DNA from: JAAYDY01 sp964500225
GTDB taxonomy: Bacteria; Planctomycetota; Phycisphaerae; FEN-1346; JAACEH01
Direction of reading: 5' to 3'
Assembly: GCA_964500225.1 (NCBI GenBank)
Contig: CAZCOA010000002.1
Span: 62,001-126,000 of the forward strand
DNA length: 64,000 nucleotides
Each line of letters opens with the position of its first letter. Positions within the stretch are counted from its first letter, which is position 1. The notes under the pieces were generated by a model. The model worked only from the letters and a program-made list of their open reading frames with translations. It ran no database searches and was not told the DNA's origin. Below are positions 58,828 through 64,000 of the stretch, in pieces. The position numbers and the translations under genes are program-made.

Positions 58828-60221
58828 TGGTCCAATCCCTCAATCACTTTCACGATCGCGTCCATGTTGTCTTCGACCACCACCGGCCGGTTCGCAAAAC
58901 GCGCCCGCTCGACGTGATAGTCCTTATACAACTCCTGCAACTCCCCGTCGCTCTTGGTGTGGTAGTTCACCGTGACATTCGGATCCTTCAGGCAGTGCCC
59001 CGTCAGAATACAAACCACACGCTCGCCAGGATCGATCACACCGCGGGCCACGAGCTTTTTCGTTCCGGCCACGCTGGCGGCGCTGGCCGGCTCGCAACCC
59101 AGCCCGCCGCGACCCACCTGGGCCTTGGCGTCAAGAATCTCCTGGTCGGTCACCTTCTCCACGACGCCGCCGGTGGCCTCCAGGGCCCGAAGGCACTTTT
59201 TCAGGTTCACCGGCCGGTTGATCTCGATGGCGCTGGCGGTGGTCTTCGCTCGCCGGCCTTCGGCGTCCATCCGATCATAGAAAGCCTTGATCCGCACATC
59301 GTCGGTCCGGCCGCCGTTCCACGTCAGCTTTTCCTCATTCACCACGCGGTACAGCGTGTCGGCCCCGGCCGCATTGATGACCGCAATCCGCGGCGGTTTC
59401 TTGATGAGTCCCAACTCCTGAAGCTCGATGAACGCCTTGCCGAACGCACTGGAGTTGCCCAGGTTGCCGCCCGGAACCACGATCCAGTCCGGCGTCTGCC
59501 ACGCCAGCGACTCCAGAACGCGGTACATGATCGTCTTCTGCCCTTCCAGGCGGAACGGATTCAGACTGTTCATCAGGTAGATGCCGAACTTGGCCGCCAC
59601 CTGCTGTACGCGGGCCATGCAAGCATCGAAATCGCCCATCAGCTGCAGCGTCGTCACGCCGTAATCAAGGGCCTGGGCCAGTTTGCCGTAGGCGATCTTG
59701 CCGCTGCCGACAAAGACCAGGCCGCTGATGGTCCGGTTGATTGCGGCATAGACCGCCATCGACGCACTGGTGTTGCCCGTGGAGGCGCAGGCGGCCCGTT
59801 TCGCACCGATCATCTTCGCGTGCGTAAACGCCGCCGTCATGCCGTTGTCCTTGAATGAGCCGCTCGGGTTCAGCCCCTCATACTGAAGATAGAGCCGTCC
59901 CGGCTTCATCCCGACAAACGGCGCCACGCGGTCGGCCTGCTGAAGAATCGTCTGGCCTTCGCCCAGGGTAATGATGTCGCCCTCCGGAGCGAACGGCAGC
60001 AACTCGCGGAACCGCCACACGCCACTGAACGACAGCGGCTGGCCGCGCTCCGCCCATCGCCGCTCGAACCCGGCCAGACTCGTCGGCACGGCAACCTTGT
60101 CCCAACGGTAACGCACGTCCAGCAGGTCGCCGCATCGCGGACACGCAAAATACGGTTCTCGGACCGAGAACTCGGCCCCACACCCGTGGCCGATACACTT
60201 CTGATACGCCACATCACCCAT
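58824..60221 (-). CDS. thrC: Threonine synthase
   Basis: 465 aa from the ATG at 60221. PLP lysine K124 in NPSGSFKDNGM; glycine-rich PLP-phosphate loop PGGNLGNSSAF; N-terminal zinc-ribbon-like Cys pairs (GCGAEF, CPRCGD) typical of the bacterial/archaeal type without a long N-terminal regulatory domain. Converts O-phosphohomoserine to threonine. First gene of a thrC-dapB-tRNA unit; candidate promoter at 60287-60315. Confidence 0.94.
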   Translation of the reverse strand: MGDVAYQKCIGHGCGAEFSVREPYFACPRCGDLLDVRYRWDKVAVPTSLAGFERRWAERGQPLSFSGVWRFRELLPFAPEGDIITLGEGQTILQQADRVAPFVGMKPGRLYLQYEGLNPSGSFKDNGMTAAFTHAKMIGAKRAACASTGNTSASMAVYAAINRTISGLVFVGSGKIAYGKLAQALDYGVTTLQLMGDFDACMARVQQVAAKFGIYLMNSLNPFRLEGQKTIMYRVLESLAWQTPDWIVVPGGNLGNSSAFGKAFIELQELGLIKKPPRIAVINAAGADTLYRVVNEEKLTWNGGRTDDVRIKAFYDRMDAEGRRAKTTASAIEINRPVNLKKCLRALEATGGVVEKVTDQEILDAKAQVGRGGLGCEPASAASVAGTKKLVARGVIDPGERVVCILTGHCLKDPNVTVNYHTKSDGELQELYKDYHVERARFANRPVVVEDNMDAIVKVIEGLDQ

Positions 60222-60520
60222 GGCACGCCTCTCCACAGCGGATATCACGTCACAGACGAAACCGCGGCACGGTTCCCGAGCCCGCCAGAATATCCCTCCC
60301 GCGGCCGTCCGACAAGCAAAAAGCCGCAGCGCCCAGACTCGCGCATGCACGCCACGTGTGCAGGCATGACGTGTCCGCACAGGATCCACGGCAATCCGTG
60401 TGACGCACTGCACTACCCCGCCACCGTTTCCACGCCTCGACCAGCGCGCAGACGTTTCCCTGGACTTGCCGCCCTGCGGTGTCGCCGGCAGCGGGAGAAG
60501 TTCAGTGCTCGTACTAATGG
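60222..60520. other. 299-base region upstream of thrC
   Basis: No gene seen. Contains the candidate thrC promoter at 60287-60315 and the 3' boundary of the DUF4159 gene. No threonine or lysine riboswitch-like fold recognised. Confidence 0.45.
60287..60315 (-). promoter_or_regulatory. Candidate promoter for thrC
   Basis: Minus strand TTGTCG (60310-60315), 17-base spacer, TATTCT (60287-60292). Confidence 0.5.
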
Positions 60521-62965
60521 CTACTGGTCCGCCTCGTCCTCGTGCCCGCCTTGGTCGGGGTCGGCGGCGGCTTCCGTGGCCTCCGGCGGCGTCACGGGCG
60601 CCGGCGGCAGCACCGACAGCAGAATGTTCGACGCCAGGCGGATGCAGTCGTTCCGCTCGTAGCCGCGGCAATCGTAGCAGTCGTGGCCGTCCAGCCCGCA
60701 CGTGATGTCATACGGGCTGTAGATCACCACGCGGCGCCCGTCCTTGCGGACCTCCTTCAGGTTGGCCTTCGGAAGCTCGTTGAACAACAGCGACCGTTTG
60801 TACTTCACCTTCGTTTCGTCGAATCCCTCGCGACCAAGGCCCTGCCCCGTACGTACGGGATCGTCCTTGGCCACGTCGTCGAGCGTCGCTCCGGGCACGA
60901 GTTTCTGGACAAACGCCACGAACGACTTGTCGAACGCCTCGCGGCCGCACTGGGCGTCGGCCCAGATCAGACCGCCGCGATCGATGAAGGCCCGCAGCTT
61001 GGCCAGGTTCTCGTCGCTCACGGAGAACGAGAAGTGGCCGCTCATGTGCACCACGTTCACGCCGTCGAGGTCGCCGAGGTTGTTGTCCTTCAGTTCCGTG
61101 GCCTCCACGATGACGTTCAAGTCCTCCCTGAGCGCCTCGGTCAGGTGGCGAAGCCCGCGGATGTCGGTCCGCCGCGAGCCTTCGGTCGGCCACTCGGCCA
61201 ACCGGAGCTTGATCTGCGTCTCAGGCTTCGGCGGCACGGGCTTGCCCTGGGCCACCAGCTCGTCGATCTCCCACGGCTGGAAGGCCAGACGGTTCTGCAC
61301 CAGGCGTTTGTCGTTGGCGTAGCGCGGCAGGTTGAAGCCGAACTGGAAGAACGGCTGGTATTTGTCGCGCAGGTTGCGGGCCCAGGCACAGGCCATGTCT
61401 TCGGCCAGCAGCCACACGCGGCTGCGACACCCGTCGAAAATGTGATAGATCGCCGGCAGCCGCTCCTTGATTGCGTATTGGGCCGTCATCACCGGATGGT
61501 CGGGCAACAGACGCTCCAGTTCCCATTCGGGCCAGACCTCACGGGCCAGTGTCCGGAAGTCGTTGACAAACTCCTTTTTGGAGCACCCGGCTTCGGCCAC
61601 GATCGTGCCGCCGGAATCGGTGTAGACCCTTAGTTTCCGCTTCTGTTCGTCGGTAAACTTCGGGAGCTTCTGTCCATTGAAGAACAGACACGGCGCGTCG
61701 AGCCACGATTCAACGGGGTCCTTGATATCAACGATTTGCCAGTTGACGCGCGTCTCGAGCGTGTCGCTGCAGAAACGCGACAAACTGGCGATGTCGCGCG
61801 GATTGTTGTTCCAGTCGTTGCTGCCGGTATCGAGCTTGTTGTAGAAGACGGGGCCGCGGCCCTTGCACAGAAACAGCAGTGCCCAACTGGCGGCGCACTC
61901 GCGGCCATGTTCGGCACGGGCCTGATTGTTCATGAGCCACCGGGCGCCGACCTCGAACCAGTTGAGGCCGCCGAAGGTTTTCCGCCCGCTGGCGCTGCCG
62001 CAACGCTCGACGCCGTAGATGTAGTAGTTGTTCATCCCGTGCGGACGTTTGACCTGATTGTCGCCCGGCGGGGCGCCGGGGATGCCGAAGTCGGCCGGCA
62101 GGTTGCGGTCGAGCCACGCCTTGGCCTTCTCGATGGCGTCGGGCAACGGCCGCCGCCCGCAGCACCGGGCCGACTTGCCCTCATAGCTGGCCGCCGTGAG
62201 CATGTCGAACGCGATGTACATCGACGCCAGGCCCGCAACCGTCATGCTGCCGTAGGTGTCTTCGTTCACTGGGACGCCCTGCGTCGTATAGCCCCACCCG
62301 CCATTGTCGCCCAGGGTGTCGATGTAGTGCTTCTCGATGATCTGCCAATACTCGATGGGAATCTCGATATTGTTCAGCGCCGCCTCATAGAGCCCCAGCA
62401 CGCCGTACTGCGAATTTGAATGGTCCCCGCCAACATATTGCACATAGCCGAAGAAGCCGCGAATCGCACCGGTGGTGTCTCGCGTTTTGGTGCACTCCAT
62501 CAACCACTTCGCGTCACGCGCCAGGAACTGACGATACTTGCGGCCGGGGTCTTTCCCGTGCGTCATCAGAAATGACCACACCCCGCACCGGATGCCTGTG
62601 GCGTACGTGCCGTCGGTATCGTTTTCGCACAGAAAGTTGATGGCCCGCGCCAATTGGGGCGACTGCGGATCCTCGCCCGCGTGCAGCAGCGCCAGCACGC
62701 ACAACGACGTGCGGCCGCACCACTGCCAGATGTGCCGCCTGCGGGCCTGCTCATCGGCTACGGCCTGCACGGCGGCGAAGTCGGGCAACTGCTCCCAGTG
62801 CCCCTGCTCGTTGAGCAGGCCGTAGATGACGTCAACGTAGGCCTTGATCGCCGCGTCCACTTCGTCGGCACTGACCGACGGCGGCTGGCGGTCCACCCCC
62901 TGGGCCGATACGCCCCCCGCCAACGCCAGTAGCACTGTTGCTGCCGTCCATAGAAGACGTTTCAT
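60521..62965 (-). CDS. Secreted DUF4159 protein with squalene-cyclase-like helical repeats
   Basis: 814 aa from the ATG at 62965 with GGAGGGG upstream. A signal peptide ends VSAQG at about residue 22. Residues ~40-370 form repeats of the alpha/alpha prenyltransferase/squalene-cyclase type (VLALLHAGEDPQSPQLARAI, MYIAFDMLT, WLMNNQARAEHG). Residues ~390-790 hold the DUF4159 domain, which resembles a ThuA/GATase-like fold and ends in RGYERNDCIRLASNILLSVL. The Asp/Glu-rich tail may be disordered. Planctomycete-rich family with no known reaction. Two related genes follow upstream at 63122 and 63643. Confidence 0.87.
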   Translation of the reverse strand: MKRLLWTAATVLLALAGGVSAQGVDRQPPSVSADEVDAAIKAYVDVIYGLLNEQGHWEQLPDFAAVQAVADEQARRRHIWQWCGRTSLCVLALLHAGEDPQSPQLARAINFLCENDTDGTYATGIRCGVWSFLMTHGKDPGRKYRQFLARDAKWLMECTKTRDTTGAIRGFFGYVQYVGGDHSNSQYGVLGLYEAALNNIEIPIEYWQIIEKHYIDTLGDNGGWGYTTQGVPVNEDTYGSMTVAGLASMYIAFDMLTAASYEGKSARCCGRRPLPDAIEKAKAWLDRNLPADFGIPGAPPGDNQVKRPHGMNNYYIYGVERCGSASGRKTFGGLNWFEVGARWLMNNQARAEHGRECAASWALLFLCKGRGPVFYNKLDTGSNDWNNNPRDIASLSRFCSDTLETRVNWQIVDIKDPVESWLDAPCLFFNGQKLPKFTDEQKRKLRVYTDSGGTIVAEAGCSKKEFVNDFRTLAREVWPEWELERLLPDHPVMTAQYAIKERLPAIYHIFDGCRSRVWLLAEDMACAWARNLRDKYQPFFQFGFNLPRYANDKRLVQNRLAFQPWEIDELVAQGKPVPPKPETQIKLRLAEWPTEGSRRTDIRGLRHLTEALREDLNVIVEATELKDNNLGDLDGVNVVHMSGHFSFSVSDENLAKLRAFIDRGGLIWADAQCGREAFDKSFVAFVQKLVPGATLDDVAKDDPVRTGQGLGREGFDETKVKYKRSLLFNELPKANLKEVRKDGRRVVIYSPYDITCGLDGHDCYDCRGYERNDCIRLASNILLSVLPPAPVTPPEATEAAADPDQGGHEDEADQ

Positions 62966-63121
62966 CGTGGCCCCTCCTTGTAACGTGTTGCATCCGAAAA
63001 ACCCCACAAAACTGCCTCTTCGGCCTATGCCCCACAACCACATGGCCACGGCCGCAATCTATGATTCGACGATGCACCCCTCATGGCTTCTCCTCCCGCG
63101 GCTGTTCCGCTGTGTGCCACC

Positions 63122-63628
63122 TCAGCCCCCGACGTCAACTCCGACAGACCACGACGTTGCCGATGCCGGCGGCTCCTTGCCCTGAAGCGTGGCCGGCAAC
63201 AGCATGGTCGTCGCCACGGCCCGGGCGTCGGCCGCCCCGTAGCCGCGACGGTCATACGCCTTCACCCCCGTCAGCGACAGCAGCATGTCGAAGTCGCTGC
63301 AAACGCCCACGAGGCGGTCGCCCAGGTACAGCCCGTGCAGCGACGCCTCGGCCTTCCCGATCCGCTCATCGTTCAGGCTCACCTCGGCGTGGGCCAGGGC
63401 ACACATGATGATCGCCTCGTGGTCGAACGGATACGCATAATTGACCCGCATGGACTTGCCGTCCGGCGAGAATCGCCCGTCCGACGGCGCCAGCCCGAGC
63501 AGGTAATCGACCCCGCGCTGGATGGCCTGATCCACAGCCGTATCGGTCACGCTCGCCCGCTGGCACAGCGCCGGCGACGGCACCAACAACATGACCATAG
63601 GAACCAAAAGGAGCGCAGGGCGATTCAT
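63122..63628 (-). CDS. Short secreted DUF4159-related protein, apparent N-/C-terminal fusion
   Basis: 168 aa from ATG 63628; a GTG at 63646 overlapping the next gene as GTGA is an alternative. Residues 1-24 are a signal peptide. The part up to CALAHAEVSLND matches the first helical repeat of the long neighbour (VLALLHAGEDPQ). From ERIGKAEASLHGLYLGDRLV onward it matches the last ~70 residues of the DUF4159 domain. The ~600 residues in between are absent, without a frame break. It may be a stable mini-protein or a decaying gene. Confidence 0.72.
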   Translation of the reverse strand: MNRPALLLVPMVMLLVPSPALCQRASVTDTAVDQAIQRGVDYLLGLAPSDGRFSPDGKSMRVNYAYPFDHEAIIMCALAHAEVSLNDERIGKAEASLHGLYLGDRLVGVCSDFDMLLSLTGVKAYDRRGYGAADARAVATTMLLPATLQGKEPPASATSWSVGVDVGG

Positions 63629-63642
63629 AACGTTTCTCTTAT

Positions 63643-64000
63643 TCACAATTGCGACCGCAACAGCACAATGTTCGTCGCAAGAGCTCGGGCGTCCGCGGCC
63701 TCGTAGCCACGGCTGCCATAGGCCTTACACCCCGTCTGTGCGTATAGAATGTCGAACGGACTGTACAGGCCCACGAACCTGTCGCCATCGTAAATCCCGA
63801 ACAGCTCCGGCTTCGCCTTGCCGATGCGTTCGCTGCGCAGATGGAATGTGAACTCGACTTTCGACGCATCGTAACCGGTCGCCTGCCCGAGTTGGCCATT
63901 CACCACGCCGTGCCCGACGTCGAGCGGCTTCAGGGTCAAGCCTATGCCTTCCAGGGCCGCCCGAATGCCCGCGCCCCCCTGTTCGTCGCCCAACGTCGCC
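63643..64000 (-). CDS. DUF4159 protein, C-terminal part only (5' end beyond window)
   Basis: 119 codons are open to the right edge, so the real start lies outside. The end shows ERIGKAKPELFGIYDGDRFV, GCKAYGSRGYEAADARALATNIV, the same C-terminal block as the two genes beside it. It overlaps or abuts the short gene. Therefore at least three DUF4159-related genes stand in tandem here. Confidence 0.8.
   Translation of the reverse strand, partial: ATLGDEQGGAGIRAALEGIGLTLKPLDVGHGVVNGQLGQATGYDASKVEFTFHLRSERIGKAKPELFGIYDGDRFVGLYSPFDILYAQTGCKAYGSRGYEAADARALATNIVLLRSQL

Overview
The window is GC-rich, densely coding bacterial chromosome, and its gene content points to Planctomycetota, probably a Phycisphaerae-like lineage. 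The evidence is a DUF4159 protein plus two relatives at the right edge, a zinc-ribbon/prepilin-like protein of the planctomycete 'H-X9-DG' type, a secreted protein with a C-terminal dockerin, many secreted or lipoprotein products, split GcvPA/GcvPB, and small CxxC proteins of a kind I associate with planctomycetes. The lineage is inferred from gene content; no rRNA is present. I saw no phage, insertion sequence, CRISPR array or rRNA operon, so this reads as core chromosome.

Layout. 1-6,190 (minus): a glycine-cleavage operon gcvT-gcvH-gcvPA-gcvPB, then a lipoate-protein ligase and an M20 amidohydrolase, with a promoter and a perfect CRP/FNR-type palindrome upstream. 6,241-14,811: a secreted dockerin protein, a Kef/RCK antiporter, an orphan HlyD-type adaptor, a frameshifted AsmA-like gene and hemC. 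14,896-16,621: overlapping divergent promoters feed hemC to the left and a tiny membrane protein plus serS to the right. 16,635-20,266 (minus): a URO-D-like protein, then two tandem lipoprotein alpha/beta hydrolases and two small membrane proteins with ATGA overlaps. 20,551-22,374 (plus): a cold-shock gene with a long structured leader, a truncated SpoIIE-type phosphatase tail on the minus strand, and a nitrilase-family amidase. 22,385-30,169 (minus): DUF2064, a response regulator, and a tightly overlapping run M20 - M16 - FchA - two zinc-ribbon proteins - lipoprotein. 30,379-45,327 (plus): mfd, a SurA/PpiC-type lipoprotein, a 2Fe-2S ferredoxin, an aldo/keto reductase, pyrK-pyrD, a nickel/cobalt uptake operon (OprB-like porin, NikK, NikM/CbiM, NikL, NikQ, NikO), and a c-di-GMP pair (HD-GYP + PilZ). 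45,353-64,000 (mixed): PHP phosphoesterase, aldo/keto reductase, Gfo/Idh/MocA oxidoreductase, HAD-IIA phosphatase, PIG-L deacetylase, H-X9-DG-like protein, class II aldolase, AhbD-like radical SAM protein, Cof-type HAD, sialate O-acetylesterase, tRNA-Leu(UAG), dapB, thrC and three DUF4159-related genes.

How the genes fit together. Glycine cleavage, lipoate ligation and FchA feed one-carbon metabolism. hemC and an AhbD-like radical SAM protein hint at siroheme-route heme synthesis. thrC and dapB serve aspartate-family amino acids, and pyrK/pyrD serve pyrimidines. The most interesting regulation seen directly in the DNA is the inverted repeat lying across the promoter of the nickel/cobalt operon, with geometry close to a NikR operator, and the CRP-type palindrome just downstream of the gcv promoter. 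The most interesting gene-structure observation is the 168-aa DUF4159 relative at the right edge, which looks like the two ends of a long protein joined in frame.
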